From Casuarius casuarius (lineage: Eukaryota > Chordata > Aves > Casuariiformes > Casuariidae): DNA of 64,000 bases. The translations under genes and the position numbers were made by a program. A model generated the notes under the pieces. That model searched no databases and was not told where the DNA came from. It was given only the letters and a program-made list of their open reading frames with translations. The DNA is taken from assembly GCA_003342895.1 (NCBI GenBank), contig PTFA01000028.1, forward strand, positions 2,872,330 to 2,936,329. Direction: 5' to 3'. Shown here piece by piece: positions 47,901 through 62,134 of this stretch (positions are counted from its first letter, which is position 1; every line of letters starts with the position of its first letter).

Positions 47901-48100
47901 GCCATGCATATTCGAATGGGTCGTTGGGATGTTTCCTTAAATGACCCCATTTACAAGATTTTGACCATAAGCTGGTTAACCTGTGAAATTTGGTAGGGAT
48001 GTGTCTCTCAATTTAAAGCCAAGTAGTGTGTATTACAGTCAAAATGCTGAACACGGGCACTCTGGGAGCTACTTCAAATCACTAAACGCCACGTGCAAAA
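44990..48100. other. Intergenic region after TMEM174
   Basis: No gene recognised. Moderately GC-rich stretches at 45.4-46.5 kb give several short frames on both strands, none resembling a known protein. 46.5-46.95 kb reads like an old mobile element, but I cannot name it. AATAAA at about 46803 and 47291 are possible distal TMEM174 poly(A) signals. Confidence 0.5.
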
Positions 48101-48119
48101 TGCAGCTGCAGGCTGCTAA

Positions 48120-49370
48120 TTTCTCAACGGGTAAAATCGGGTTATTGTCCGCTCTCCAGCATCGCAGCAGCGCTGCCGTACCTGCGAGGCTCCGCGGCAA
48201 CAAAGGGGCCGCTTTGCTCTGGGCCTCCTCACAAAACCTGGTGCCGCCGGCCGTACCCGGCCTCCACCGAGGGCCCGGGGCGCGGGCACGCGTACGCCAG
48301 CGGAGGGCCTGCACACACAGGTGCTCCAGAAGAGGTGAACAGCCTGAGGCGCTGCTGAAATCCTAAAAACGTTATGTGGAAACTGAATCAGGATTTAGAA
48401 AACTGGGGTCTGAGAAAGAAATAAAACAAAAAACAGTAACCAGGGCTGGTAACGCAGAGCAGCCTCATGGCCGGGCCGCCGGGCCGTTACAGGCGGGCGC
48501 CGCTCCCGCCGCTCCCCGCGGGGCCGGGCAACGGGCGGCGGCTCTGCCCGCTGCGCTGCCTCGCGGCGAACGGCGCCGCCGCACGTTGACGAGCCGCTTC
48601 CCCGCCCGCCCCGCCNNNNNNNNNNNNNNNNNNNNNNNNNNNNNNNNNNNNNNNNNNNNNNNNNNNNNNNNNNNNNNNNNNNNNNNNNNNNNNNNNNNNN
48701 NNNNNNNNNNNNNNNNNNNNNNNNNNNNNNNNNNNNNNNNNNNNNNNNNNNNNNNNNNNNNNNNNNNNNNNNNNNNNNNNNNNNNNNNNNNNNNNNNNNN
48801 NNNNNNNNNNNNNNNNNNNNNNNNNNNNNNNNNNNNNNNNNNNNNNNNNNNNNNNGGGGGGTGGTGGTGGTGGTGCCGTAACAGCCGCGCTGGGGGGCGG
48901 GAGCTGCGCCGTTGGCGCTGCCGGTGAGGCGTGTTTATCACCTCTGCAGTACGGCGGCTTCTAAGCTCTCGAAATACTTTGGCTATAAGACCACAGCATT
49001 TGATAAAAAATAAAATGCTAAATTTATTTTATTATGCCATCTGGATTTTGAACCATTAGAGTGCGCATCTTCAAGCTTTTCTCCTTTACTATGAATGCTA
49101 GAAATGCCATTAAAAGCACACTGAGCTCTCACATGTCTCCAGTAGTTGGCTTGTTTAAGAAAAAAAATACCTATGGTGGCAGTCCCAGTAAAATCCACCC
49201 AGAGCTGAATACCCATCGCTCACCGGAGGAGCGAACGTCTGGGCGCACCTCAGCTTGGGGGAGATGCTGCACGGCACACTTGCACGGACCCTCCTCCTCC
49301 TCGCCCCGCGATCCCGTGGGACAGACTGCTCTCTGTGCGAGCACGTGAGGGGAGCCCGCGGCTCAGGCCT
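48120..49370. promoter_or_regulatory. CpG island without a recognised gene, containing an assembly gap
   Basis: Dense CG and GC-rich sequence on both sides of the N block, for example CCGCCGGCCGTACCCGGCCT and GCCGGGCAACGGGCGGCGGC. A GC-rich second patch lies at 49200-49370. GCCG/GTGAGG at about 48921 is a possible + strand donor. No TMEM174 or FOXD1 coding sequence is here. It could be a promoter for an unannotated noncoding transcript or a distal regulatory CpG island of the FOXD1 domain. Confidence 0.6.
48616..48855. other. Assembly gap, 240 Ns
   Basis: An unbroken run of N flanked by CCCGCCCGCCCCGCC on the left and GGGGGGTGGTGGTGGTGGTG on the right. Extreme GC content is the likely cause. 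Frames spanning it are not meaningful. Confidence 1.
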
Positions 49371-52300
49371 TTGCGAAGGACTGGGCCGTGCTGTTTGTTT
49401 ACAGCGCGTAAGATAATGTGTGTATGATGCAAGTATCACTGCTGGCTGCACTTTAGCTGTCAGAGTGGATAATGTCAGCAGGACATACTGCATGTCCCTG
49501 TTGCCGCTCTGCTCCCAAGTGCACACTGGTGTTTCTGGGAGAGGCAGACAGCACAGTCGGGTGGCATCATGCTGTGTCTGCACCAGCCAGGCAGTGCTCT
49601 TCAGTGGCAGTGGGTCTGTAAGGTGAGAAAGACAGGCTGGGGGGCGGTGGGAGGGCAGTGTGTTGAGCAGGTTTATATCAGACTTAGTCCTGTGGACTGA
49701 ATGCCTATTCCCGACTGCAGTGCACTAGTTGTGCTCCTGGAGTGCGTTTTCTGGTTTATTTTCACCCGGTAGAAATTATTCAGCTCACACACTTCAAAAC
49801 CACCTGTGACGTGATGCAATGCAGGGTAAGGAGTGGATGTAGGGCGATTCTCTTCAAAAAAGTGCCAGATCCAAACTAAAATGCTGATTTAGAAACCCTC
49901 ATTGCCCTGCTGGCATGAGGTGACTTGCAGCAGCTGCAGGAGTCCCACACGGCGGGGCAGACCCACGTGGACCCACAGAGGAGGACTGCCTCAGCTGCTG
50001 GCTACCAGCTCTTGAGAGCCTCTCCCATTACAGATGGACATTGCCATTATTCTCAAGAAACTGATGCCTTTGGAAGGTCTCCGGGTGAGGCGTCACCACC
50101 TCCCAAACTACTTGGAATCTAATTTTGAGATGCAGCAGATCTGTGGCATCCTGAACAACATTTGCAAAGTGATGGGCAAGTATTTCCGTAGGGAGTAGAC
50201 AAAAACGGCTCTTCCGTTCATGTGAACAATCAGCACATGCCCTCCGTGCCCTCACTGCTCCTATGTCATCGCAGCACAGGGTCGAGGGGGATCAGTAATG
50301 CCACGTTTGCTTGCATCTATCCATTCTATTTAGCAAATATCATGGGATATGCTGTGGCAGAGTAGCTGCTGCATACTGTTTACAAAATCCTAGGATGAGA
50401 TTATTGTTTTTCTGTTTTGTTTATATTGTGTCAGATTCATTTAAAAGATAGTGGATTTTTTTGGTTTGTTTTTGCAAGTGAATCATCAATATGTATGTAA
50501 AAATCTGCTTGCTACTTAGGGAACTCAGCATGCTAATTTATTAGCCCTAGGTAGACTGCCCAATATTTTCATATTTTGCTTAGCTGCAGCTTTCTGTTTC
50601 CTTACAATTTAGTGGATAGTAAGTATGAAGAGCTTAGCTTTAAGGTAAACACAGGGCTTTGTCAGCATTAAAATGTAGCTAAGGAAATATTAAAGAATAA
50701 TGCAGTCCAAGCAGGTGACTGCCAAAAAAAGAAATAGAAGTGCATCTTAAACTCTTAACCATAAAACTAAAATGAAATTAAAAACTGGTGGTAGCTTCAG
50801 TGCTAATGCTATCTGCTGCTTGGAGTGTCTTTCTTCTTTTTCCCTTTCTTCTGTCTCCTCTCCCTCACTTCGGTGTGGGGCTGTACAGCCCGGCTGCAGG
50901 GCTGGTGGTGCCCTGGGCTTTGCAGGCTGTGCGTCCCCCAGGGAATCCGGTCCCCCAGGAGGTGGTGCAGGACCCCACACATGAGATGCCTCAGGCAAGA
51001 CCTACCCTGGTCACTAACACATACCCCCAAGGGTATACAGCTCAGGTAGTATTCCCTTGCCTCCATGCTGCACCCTGGAGACCCATTTGCATCCCACTGC
51101 TCTGAGGGAACAGGGCAGCTGAGGCAGCCCGGGCATCAGGGGCACCGCCGGGCAGTGAGGGCTGGCCCTCCCCCACGCAGAGAGCAACCAGGCAATGTAT
51201 CACACCAGAAGCTCCCTCACCCCTTCCCTTTCCTGCTCACTAACTTCCAGGGACAGCAAGGACACCCGAGGCCCATCCGGATGAGCTGGATGAGCATTGC
51301 TATGCAATCCAAGCCCAGCCGGCAACTGGCCACACCAGTTTTCAAGGCAACATTGACCAGGTTGAGTGCACTTTGTCCTCCCACATCAGATATGTACATA
51401 CTCCTGCAGTCCATGTCCCTGGACACCTCCCCAGCCTCGCTGTGGCCTGGCCCTCTCAGGCAGTCTCTCTCTTCCCTTTGGCCAGCTGCACAGTTTTGAA
51501 CCAGAAAATGGGCAGTATGCTGGGACTTAGAAGTACACATGGAGAAAACCGTCATAGGATGGGGGTCTTCCTTCCCACAGACATGCCTAATGACACGTAG
51601 ATCCCCCTGCTCCCTGCTTCTCTGGCTTTTCCTTCTTTCTTCTCCTCTGCCTCAACCTTGAGTTGCAGCACTAGCCCAGTGCAGGGGGGCAAACGGATGC
51701 CCAGGGCTATTCAGTTCACACAGCACTGCCTCACTCTGAGGTCTGGCAATGGCTATCTGCTTGAGAAGGCTGCAGTTTGCACCTCTTCCTCATTTTGATT
51801 TATCATCATTTATTTTTTATCATTGAACATGTTACCACTCCATATTTATGTAGATAGTAAGTGAAATATTAGCAAGACAGCAGGTGCCACAGCACATACA
51901 TCATGGTAACTGCTTTGTTATCTTTTTCAAGACATATTCTTTAAACAATCAGTTGTCCTGCCTCTGCTTATGCCATCTTAAGGGAGGGGAGAAATAACCC
52001 AAACCATTAAGACTTTGGCAGAAATTAATCTCTGCAGAACTGTAAAGATACAATAGGATTTTTGCCACAAAACAGCAGTTCCCTGCAATATCGTCTATGG
52101 AAATGGACTGACAAAGATGAACACATTATTATAAATAGAGAAGGCACATAGCTAGTAGACAAAGTCACAGCTCCAAATTTGTACATGTGTAATCCATGAA
52201 CAGTGTGGTTTTACTAATCCTGACAAGGCATTAGGGGAAAAAGATTATTTTTACCATATTTGCTCAGATGAGGCTTACGTATTCCCCTTCCCCAGATTTT

Positions 52301-53303
52301 GCCCTCTAAATCAGAGTTTCAGACATTTCTTGAGCCTTTTGTGAAGACCAGCACTGCTTTATTACAGAGACTTGTATGCCTTTGTGCTCTGTTGCAGACA
52401 GGCAGGTCCTGCCCTCCAAGCTGGCTGGACGTGGACCGCCCTGCTCAGGAAGACAGCAGACTTCCAGGTAGACCACAGGGGGTACAAAGCACCTTTGCAT
52501 GGGGCTTGTTCTTGACCAGATGGCATTTTTCACAGACAGAAAGAGTTTTATCTGTAAAAGCTGTGCAAACATGTACATAGTCTATCATCACAGACCAGTC
52601 ACACCAAGTATGGACTTTACTCTGGTATTTTAAAATCCTTGAATGTGGCCTCTATTTGTGCAAACATAGTATATAATGAATCTTTAAAGGCTCATGATTA
52701 TAGGGTCATTGCTAGAATGAATAAAGGCAGTACTATGAAATGTCTAAAGCTTCCTGTGTGTTTTTATTTTTTCAGCCTTTAAATCCTATCCATTTTAGGA
52801 TGTGCTTGGTGCTAGAAAAGAACCAAGGGAGGAAGCTGCAGTATAAATCCCATCTGCAGAGCCTTCCCTTAACTGTAGCAACAACAAATTCCATCCAGGT
52901 TCAAGGAAGCTGCAGGGCAAAAGCATAAACGTGCAGAAAAACGAGTAGACAGAGAAACAGGGACTGATGAGAATGCCACTGGATGATGACTTGTATTCTT
53001 ATAGGCTTGTAATGAGAAAGAACAATGGAAAAAAAGAACAAGCATAAGAAAGAAGTGATGGGGAGGGAAAAAATGGACAGAGCTCTCTGGCCCTCATCAA
53101 ACGATGCACGTGGACACTTTTCTAAACAAAGTTTTGATTAAAAATTATTTCTTTAACTCTTCCAAATAAACATGTACAAGATTTCCCCCTAGGACTCCAT
53201 TTCCAAATCAGTTCCATTATATTAAGAAAAAAACAGCAGATAGATGTGCAGAGCACAAGAACACACAAACATACATATGCACAAATGCCAATACACATAC
53301 TCA

Positions 53304-53373
53304 CGGAGTAAAGTGACTTGCTTAAAATCACCTGCCATAAGGCTGTGTCAGTGAGAACTGAACTAAATGCAGC
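53304..53373 (-). repeat. MIR-like (CORE-SINE) relic
   Basis: GGAGTAAAGTGACTTGCTTA, then AAATCACCTGCCATAAGGCT and GTGTCAGTGAGAACTGAACT. It follows the pattern of a MIR element read in reverse (GAGGTTAAGTGACTTGCCCA, AGGTCACACAGC, GTCAGTGGCAGAGCTGGGAT). Confidence 0.4.
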
Positions 53374-55600
53374 AACTGATGAGAGACTGCAGCACTGAGA
53401 GCATCAAAGTGGAAAAGATTTGCAGGATTCCTGCTGTGGTAGGCAACAGCACAACCCCTTTCATAGACTGCTCAAGCTCCATGTTAAAATTAGAGTATGT
53501 GCCTACTTTGACTGGAAGGTAAGAGAAAGCCAGGAAGAGAGAATAAGACCCAATGTGGGAGAAAAGAGAGAAGCAGGTAAAAACTTGGGAAAGAAAAGAG
53601 CTCCTTTTTCTCATTATGCTACCTGTTATCTGTTTTAAATGCCTCCACCTTCTCAGCCCATGCTCTCTATGTTGCACTTAATATTGATAGTAAATCAAAA
53701 TTAAGCAGCAAATGTGCTAATGTCTAATGTTTACTTAGCCATACAGAACAGGAGGTGGTGACCCACAGGGTAGCATTACTAAGATGTTTTGGTTTTACAT
53801 TACGTGTTCAAGTATTTTATGTTACCTTTCCCTTATTTTCACAAAAAACAAGCTCTCCTCCATCTGTAAGTAAAAAGTCCAAATGAGCTGCAAAACTATG
53901 TCCCTCCTTCCAAACAAATAATGAAACCTTAATGTGAATAAACATGCCTTCTTAATCGGAGCCAGGCTTGTGATCTAATTGGATAATATTTCACTTCTAG
54001 TATCATCGGTGCAAAATGAGTATCGGCCTGAGTATTGTTGGTGCAGGTGTAACTTAATGAATTCAGGCTCATTTTATCTGGCACTCAGTTGCTTACATTG
54101 GTGTTGGGAGCATTAGGTCCTTCCATTTTTCATAACAGGCAACAGCATTAAAATGCCACAGAGTGATATAAATCACAAATTTTCTTGGATCCCATTAAAC
54201 AACTAACAAAATTTTTTATCATTGCCAGATTCATCATATGCTTTTGTACATCTAGCAAACAGAACTGACTCTATTGCTTGGCTATTATTTTTTACTTTCG
54301 TTTCAACAGTGTATGAAAATGAACTTGGAAAGCATAAAAGAAATAGTCTAGTCCTGAAGACCTCACTGTCAAAGGCATAGTTGTGATAACAGGAACCTCA
54401 GTGCAGGCTCTGTTTATATACTTCTCTGCTGCACTGAGACTTACATTAGACAAGATGCATCAACGATATGGGCAATGAAGACAGAAAATGGACTGTGTGA
54501 TTGGAGCCAGGTCATGTGCTCATTTAGAGTATCTTGGGGTGTGTGAGTGTGTATAGTTGATACGCACACACAGGCATACGTAAAATACACAAATCTTGTC
54601 TTAACCTATTAACTCACTCCTGTATTAAGCAGCCGAAGAGTGGTAAACAAGAATAGACATATTAGACAAAATTTATCCAATTGGTATTTTTCAGACATCA
54701 ATGTTATCATTCATTGTTTCTCAAAGTCTAAATTATTTTAAGCATTCAGTTATAATAGGAGTTACAACCCCTTGTACAATAACAATGCTTCAAAATTTGT
54801 ATCTAGCGTATAAATTTTCCATCTTCCACTTACTAAAGAGCCATCCAATCCTAATTTAATGCCACTCAACAACATAATCTGATGTTACCCTGCTCTCTTA
54901 CCTCTCACCAGCATGAATAATTTTGCCTGACCTGGCACAGTGAACTGAAAGAAATCAGTCTGTTTCCAAAGTGGAAAATTACTGATTGCCTTTCATGTTT
55001 CATACATGGATACATTTCTAAGGCTTCCATAAAAATTTCTAATATGTTCATTACGTGAACTATGCAGCAATGGCTTCCTGACCTCAGCCATTTAAAGTGA
55101 TGGCTGTTGCCCCCAGTTATGCCAGACTGGCTCAATGCATCTGAAAAGCAACTGTCTTCATATCAGGTATTTCCTGCCACTTTACCAACTAACTATAAGA
55201 GCTGAAGAATACAATGAAGTTTTAAAACCAGTTTTTAATCGCATGGCTGCCAGGAAATGCCCAAAACAGAAATCTTTGTTGCTTTTATAAACAACTTGGA
55301 ATTAACGTATGAATAAACTGCATATTTTAATTTTCACCAACAACTCTTTTCCCCAGGAAATCGCAGTTAAAAGCTGAAGTGAACGTTCCTTTAGAAAATG
55401 CACTTTGTGAATAGAAATAGTCTTAGCGGTTAATGTCTGGCAAAGCTTCAAACTCAGCATTACATTACATTGGTAATTTTAACTCTATCATCTTAAATAG
55501 ACCCGGTTTGGATGTATGAATACAAGCAAAGTAGGACAGCGCTCAAAGAACTGCCTTTAAGCAGACTTTATTCTGTCCCATGCAGCTTTGTAATTCCTTC

Positions 55601-55665
55601 TGTTATTATTAATAGTTGTTAAGTGCTGACAGCATGCTTGGCACAGAATGAAACGCAGGAGCATA
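55601..55665. repeat. Possible MIR-like relic
   Basis: TTATTATTAATAGTTGTTAA then GTGCTGACAGCATGCTTGGC and ACAGAATGAAACGCAGG. It resembles the TTATTATT...AAGCGCTGACAGTGTGC segment of sauropsid MIR-type SINEs. Short and diverged. Confidence 0.3.
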
Positions 55666-58600
55666 CATGGTTCTTGTTAAGGGTGGCCCTCGGGAGGCCA
55701 TTTACTGTGTGTAAAAACAACAACAACTTTATTGAAGTAGTAACCTACTAACACAGCTGCAGCTCGGGTGTCAGGAGATGTCGCTGTTTAGACAAAATAG
55801 TGGTGTGCACAGGCATGCAGCTATAACTCTTCTACGTATTAATTTTGTCATAGTCACAGCATTGATGAGGCTATAATCTAAGCAGACAAGATTTTTCAGG
55901 TAGCCAAAGAAGAGCTGTAGCCCAGGGTGCCATTTTGGTTGGGTTTTCTCCGTCAGCAATGGGAGTGCAGACCATGGTGCCAGGCCAAGCGCCTGGGAAC
56001 ATCACGGGTGCCAGATGCACTGGCGTGGCACGAGGGCATGGAAGGAGGCCCGCAGAGGACAGTCAGGGACACTGCCAGAGCCCACAGCAGGTCCAGCTAC
56101 AGGACAAAAAGAAATGTTGGAAAAGAACTGGCAAAAATTTCAAGCAGAGGAGCCTTGAAACTATGCTACACGGATAGCTTCATTTTGAGCCAGAAGCCAG
56201 GAGGTGTTGAGAAAAAAGATTTAAAGGGACTGGAGGGAAGGCATGGGAGACAGTTGCAGAACTGACCCAGACTGCCTGGAGGGGAGCTGGGCTGGTGCCC
56301 GGGGCATCAGACAAGCCCTCTGCTCTTCCACTGCAGAGCAAACTGGCAGGTCCATTTCATGCCATACAGAGATGATGCCCAATTTCCAACATCAAGATGT
56401 CAGATGTCCCTGGACAGCTTTAGCCTAGCCAAGACCAGAGCTCTGCTACATTGTCACCTGCAGGAGGTAGGGGAGAGAGAGGCAGTGGCACAAGAACTGC
56501 TGGAGAAGTTCACGCTGTAACACGTACACAAGGCAGGAGCTCTGCAGGTGACATTTACTGCCCAGCTCCTGATCAAGTGGCTGTGCAGTACCCAACGGAG
56601 AGGAAAAGGTACCTGGCTTCCCCACCCAACAGGACTGGCACCCACGTCCACCAGCGGGTCGGACCTGACATGTGAACACCACAAAGACAGGGCTGGGTGT
56701 CCTCGGCTGTTTTCTCTGCTTCTTGACAGAAGCGCCAGTGAGGGGAGAGTTAGTTGGTGCTGGTACTGGTAGTTGGTAGGTGCTGGTAACTGCCTGGCAG
56801 GGGCAGCGTGGAGGGCTGTACAGACTGTGTGCAAAGCTGAGTAAATCCTCAGACAATTCACCCATGATGCTACAGCTCGACTACTAGGAGTGTCGAAAGT
56901 GATTTTTGGCTGTGCTGCATGACGTTGCAGTGGCTACAGAGTAGATGTGGGTGGATTTGCCTACCTCTCCCCTCTGCTCGTGCTGCTGATGGAGGGTACA
57001 CTTTGTGTCAGGTGACAAGACCTTATGAACCTCACGGCTCATCCAGCCCTATAGACATAGTTTTAGCTTAAGGAAAGATAAAACATGCAACATGCCAGTC
57101 ACTCCAAGAGTGGATCACTTTCTAAAGGATTTTGATTGTGACAACAGAAATAATACATCTGTTACGAGATGATGAATAGGATCATGAATGGTGATGTGTG
57201 ACTATGTTAAAATCAGTATTTGTATATTCTTGGTTTCTTCTTTCTTTCAAAAGAAACTCTAAATGAAAAGAGATGACTCCTCAAACTCACTGCTTATTAC
57301 TGCTCACTGCATTTAACATCATCACTGTTCTTTAAGCCCAAGGCACTTTGTCTCAGCCTCCCTCCTCAATAGTGCATCCACTCGAGGTGTCTCGTATCAC
57401 TGCTTTTTGTTTCCATCCATGCCTTAGCACAGAGCATGCTTGACTTAACTGTTTGGTAACACTAATTCTGCCATCATCACAGTAAGAAGAGCAACCTAGT
57501 GTATCTACCATATAAAGAGACTCTTTATTTTGCTGTTTTGTCAGTAAATTAACCAGAATTTCAAGGTCATGTTCTGACTTCTCCAGTATCACTGCAAACA
57601 AGATGGTCATAAAGACATTTCCAAGGAGGCTTTGAAAAAAAAAATTAAACATAGAGTTGCAAAGCGTCCTAATTAAAGCACAAAAGAGGCCTGGCAATCT
57701 TCATGGTACTTAATATGTCATCTTCTTCCTATCTCTTAAACCCAACAATCTGCAAACCACCACTATACTGGAGAGTTATATCTGCTATAAGTTATGTCAA
57801 CTTGGATCACACCCCCTCCTTTTTCTCAAACAATGTTTGGCAGCCAAATGAGTGTGGAAACTAGACTGTTTTACATTAGTCAGCAGTACATTTAAATCAT
57901 TCTTACCAAATGATTTACTGTGGATTACAAATTCTTATATGGCATTTTAAGTTAATGATTAGGCAAAGTAATATATCACTGAAATGATTGGGTGCATATG
58001 TATTTTGTTTAGATGACTCTAAATTTCTCTTTATTTTGGAGTATTTCTATACTCTTTTCCCAGCTGAAAAAAAAAATATTTTTAAGAGAAAAGGGCAGAA
58101 GCCACCATCTTTTCTGCCTGTCTTCTCCAACTATGGCTTAAATCAAGAGGGTTTTCCTGCCTGCAGGACACTCAGTTCATGACAAAACTCTGGTAAGTTG
58201 CTTAGTGCTCTCTAGACAGATATTGGCAGGTGTCAGCATGGCACAGCATTTCTGCACCTAACTATGTCCCAAAGGAATGAGGAGAAGCTGGAGGGAAACA
58301 CTTTATTTCAGATAAAACAGTGAAAGAACCATTGGGAAATAAAAAAATGTGATGTCAAAAAAGATCAAAAAATGTAAAGGGGAGTATCTCATCAGGAAAA
58401 AATGACTGTACTCATTCTCCATGCACAGACATTTCTGAAGGCTTTTAAAAAACTATGAATGTCACATGGCAGTGGAAAAAGGTGACTTGCTGACTCTGTC
58501 TAGCAAGTGGACTTTGGAAACATAGTGCACACTAAGAAAAAATGGGCTGTTAGATCAGATGCTCACAAGTTCCTGGAATCTTTAAAAAGACACAGTGGCG

Positions 58601-58782
58601 TAAAATAAATTAGTTGTTTATTTTATTGATTGGGTAGGTTGCAGGATGCAAGCACTAGAAGATAATGAGTAACTTTTCACTTAAAACATAAATGAAGTAA
58701 GGTGGACAGTTTTCTCTGTCTCAAAGGCAATAACAATAAAGGAAATTACTCAGTGCAAAGTTATCTGTATGTAACTGCATGC

Positions 58783-58900
58783 AGATCAGGACTTGTGGCC
58801 CTAACCCTGCCGGTTGTTGCATGTGAACAGTCCCATAGTTATTGGGTCCCATTGGTTTCAGTGGGGCTGTGTGAGGCTGCAAGGAACAACTCACATGATC
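58783..58900. repeat. Ancient palindromic sauropsid repeat relic
   Basis: GATCAGGACTTGTGGCCCTA, ACCCTGCC, then TGTGAACAGTCCCATAG and CCCATTGGTTTCAGTGGGGC followed by TGTGTGAGGC. It matches a common element with GATCAGGGCCTAACCCTGC, AGTCCCATTGACTTCAATGG and GGCTGTGTGAG-like blocks. The clearest member of this type in the window. Confidence 0.55.
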
Positions 58901-61110
58901 TCATGCTTGCCAAAGCAGGAATAGGCAAGATATGCATTGCATGCTCATTTTGGCACCAATCATGTCTTTCATCTGCAATTTCAAATGATTGACAAGTAAC
59001 GGACAGGATTACTGCACTGTTTATTTCATTTACAAATGCCCTTGGTTCTTACTTCAAGCACACAGCAAAAAAAAATAACTGCCAGAAATATAGGAGTGAT
59101 CTGATATTTATTATTAACTTCCCTTTAGACTTTCCTATCCCTCCCTCAAGTTTCCAGCCCAAGTTCTGTAACAGATCAGACTCTGTGCACTCTTCAGAGA
59201 AGTCTAATCCAGATCATACGGGAAGTGATCTCCAGCATAATGGCTTCTCACTGAAAAATTTTGAAAAAAGGCACCTCTCTTTCCCCCCACTGAAACCAGA
59301 GATGTCAGGTCCTCTTCCTCGGCCAAGGTCAACAGTCAAGAGATCACATGAGCCGAGAGGCAGTCACTGGGACAAGATTTCCCCAGACCATCAGAGGATG
59401 CCGATGCTTGGAGTTGCTCGTAGGACAGAAGTGAGAACCACTGCAGACCTCAAAGCAAAAACACAATGTTGTCTGAGGGAGAAGTAGATCAAAACAGAGG
59501 ATGTTCAGGAGGAGTATCCAAAAAGGGGGTTCAAGATAAATCTAATCCTGAAGTGAACAAGACAGGAATAACTACAGCAGTGTGAGCCCACTTGGAAAAA
59601 CCTCGCAAATTCTCACCATATAAAATTGTGAGACTGAGATAAAAAAAGAACAAAAGCTGTCACAAACTAGGAACAACACCTAATTTAGGTTCAGATTGAG
59701 ATCCAGAATTCAGCCTGAAGTGCTCAGGCTTCCTATACAGTGTGTGCACACCTAAGAAGAAGGCTCAAAACAGTTATGACAGAGAGCTCAGGGCTGTTGA
59801 AAATGGGCTAACAAGGAATGCTAAGCATGGGGAAGCAAGTCTCTCCTGCAGTTTAAACCCCTGATGAATATCTGTATAGGAAGTCATCTTCACCTACATA
59901 AGTGACACAGCCTAGCACCCCCTCTGGAACATGTGGTCTTTCTTGGACCATAAAGAGCAGAAGATTTACCTCAGGTGAAAAGAATGTCAGCATCTGCTAT
60001 TCAGTATTAAAAAATGTGGATTACAGCAGTTATTTTGCAAGAAGAAAGCATGGGTTCAGTTCTTGTCTTAGCCCAGTGGATGGTCACTCCCAGCTACATC
60101 TGTCTTAGCCAGAAGGGTATATACATTCCTCACTCCTCTTGTGAGAGCTGTGGCTTTATGGGGTGAAGAATTCATGATAATACAGTAAAGGAGCATAAAA
60201 TGGAGCATGACTCTGTAGTCTCAGAACCAACATCACTCGAGAGGCATGGAAGTTCTGGGGCTTTGAGTCCTCTTCCAAGGAATTAAAAATAAAAACATTA
60301 GATTAGAAGTATTAACAGACAGGGAAGTGGGTACCAGAAGCATCACTGGATGCCCAAAACACCAGAGTCCAGAGTTGTGTTCCCTCCCATTGAATTTTGC
60401 AATCATTTCTGCAGTGCAACTCAGCTTAAGTAAGAAGGGTGGCGACTTTGATATTCTCAAGACAAATAGAAAATGGGGATTTATCTTAGGATCTTTCAGC
60501 CTTGGAGGCTGAGGAGGGCACTAAACCCAGGTCTCTCACTTCTATCACAATATTATATAAGCAATGGGCTCCATCATTTTTCTTAAAGATGACAGCTGGC
60601 AGCATAATTTCATCCAAAATCAGATCAGGTCCAAATTCAAATCTTCCTGGTGTTTCTCAGGTGAGTTTAAAGATCACCTGCTGTAGCACGTAGGGAAGAA
60701 CTGTTTAGGGAGAAAACTGGTGAAAATTTAAATGAATATTTCAGGCTGAAACTGGGCGCTCAGGATCCACATTGCACTCATCAGTCCTTGATGAGGGAAA
60801 AAGGGAAGAGAGAAGGACTAGGCAGTAATCTCTAGCAAAGTTGTATGAGGATGCCCATACGACCACAAAGCCTCCTGCCAAGCCAGCCAAACCCACCTCT
60901 GACTGTGACACCCGGATTTCTGAATTTTAAACAGGCTTTAAAAAGAGCGATAGTCTCAAGGTTCAGAGAGAAATGATTCTGAGTAGAGACCGTAAGTGTA
61001 AACATCTGCAGAGCTACACAGCAGCTAAGTTGGGATTTTAGGGGACCCAGTGGGCATCCAGTTCTTTCTAAGCCCTCTCTAAATACCTGTGTATTTCATT
61101 GTATCCTACC

Positions 61111-61195
61111 CCAAGAGATTATGTAAATTGCCCAATGTTACACTGCGAGACGGTGATGACAAGCGCTAAGCATCAGACTGCACTGCCTCTGCTTC
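61111..61195 (-). repeat. MIR-like (CORE-SINE) relic
   Basis: CCAAGAGATTATGTAAATTG, CCCAATGTTACACTGCGAGA and CGGTGATGAC. It parallels the reversed MIR core AGAGGTTAAGTAACTTGCCC, AAGGTCACACAGCTAGTAAG and TGGCAGAGC. Old and diverged. Confidence 0.4.
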
Positions 61196-62134
61196 CAAGA
61201 AGGTGAAGTCTTGTTAAAGTTTTGTATGTACTGCTCTGTGAGTTAAAAGAAAGACGATCTCTGCTAAACAGTCTCCTTATAAAGGCCTGAGACACAATCC
61301 TGATAGAATTTTTTTTTCCAACTAAGACAGCAGGATCAAGCCTTAAAGTTGTCTTTGTTAAACTAGTTAATAGATTATTGTCCAAAGTAAACATATTTCA
61401 ATAAGTGCAAGACTGCTTTTTTCCTCCCTGTTTCCGTCTTTTGTTCAACTTCAACTCAGCTATTTATGATTCATTTCATGAGACACTAGGTTTTCTCTGA
61501 AGGCACTAAAAAGCGCCAGAGCTATCAAACAGTTTTAGTGACTAGTACCAACAAGGAACTGTTTTCCTCCATGCTATAAAACAGGCACTGTCAATAGACT
61601 ACAACCGGCAATAAACTATTAAAAAAGGAATTTATGATGGCTACTTATTATCCTCCTGAAATAATGTTGTTACAAGGCTGCCCTTTTCAGTCATCTGCAG
61701 GGATCACATGACAGATGTCTAACAAAGGGAAGGGCCCAGACCCGCAGGGACCGACTGCAAATAGCCAAGGAATTGCCCCACGTTACACCGGCACACACTG
61801 CACCGGGAACGGAGCAGTTGTCCCACATTGGACTTATACTTGTTATACAACGGGCACCTGATTTAAGGTGGGATCTTAATTAAATTGTGTACAGAACGTG
61901 TCATTTTGATGGCCAAACATCAAATTATGTAGGAATGTCTATTATTGTTTAGCGAGGAACTGGTGAACCACAAGGATAAAATAAGAAATGGTACAAACCT
62001 CAAATGGAATCAGATCTGCCTCCTTTCATAGACTTCAAAAAAGTTCCAGCCAGTGCTCATCCTTGCTCTCCAGCCCCGTAGCAGGCTTTCTGCTTTGCTG
62101 AAGTGTCTGCCTCTGTTAGGCTGATGTTTGACTG

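Noticed and set aside
48376..48941. Frames of 183 and 158 codons across the N gap
   Set aside because: They are open only because Ns contain no stops; not evidence of coding.
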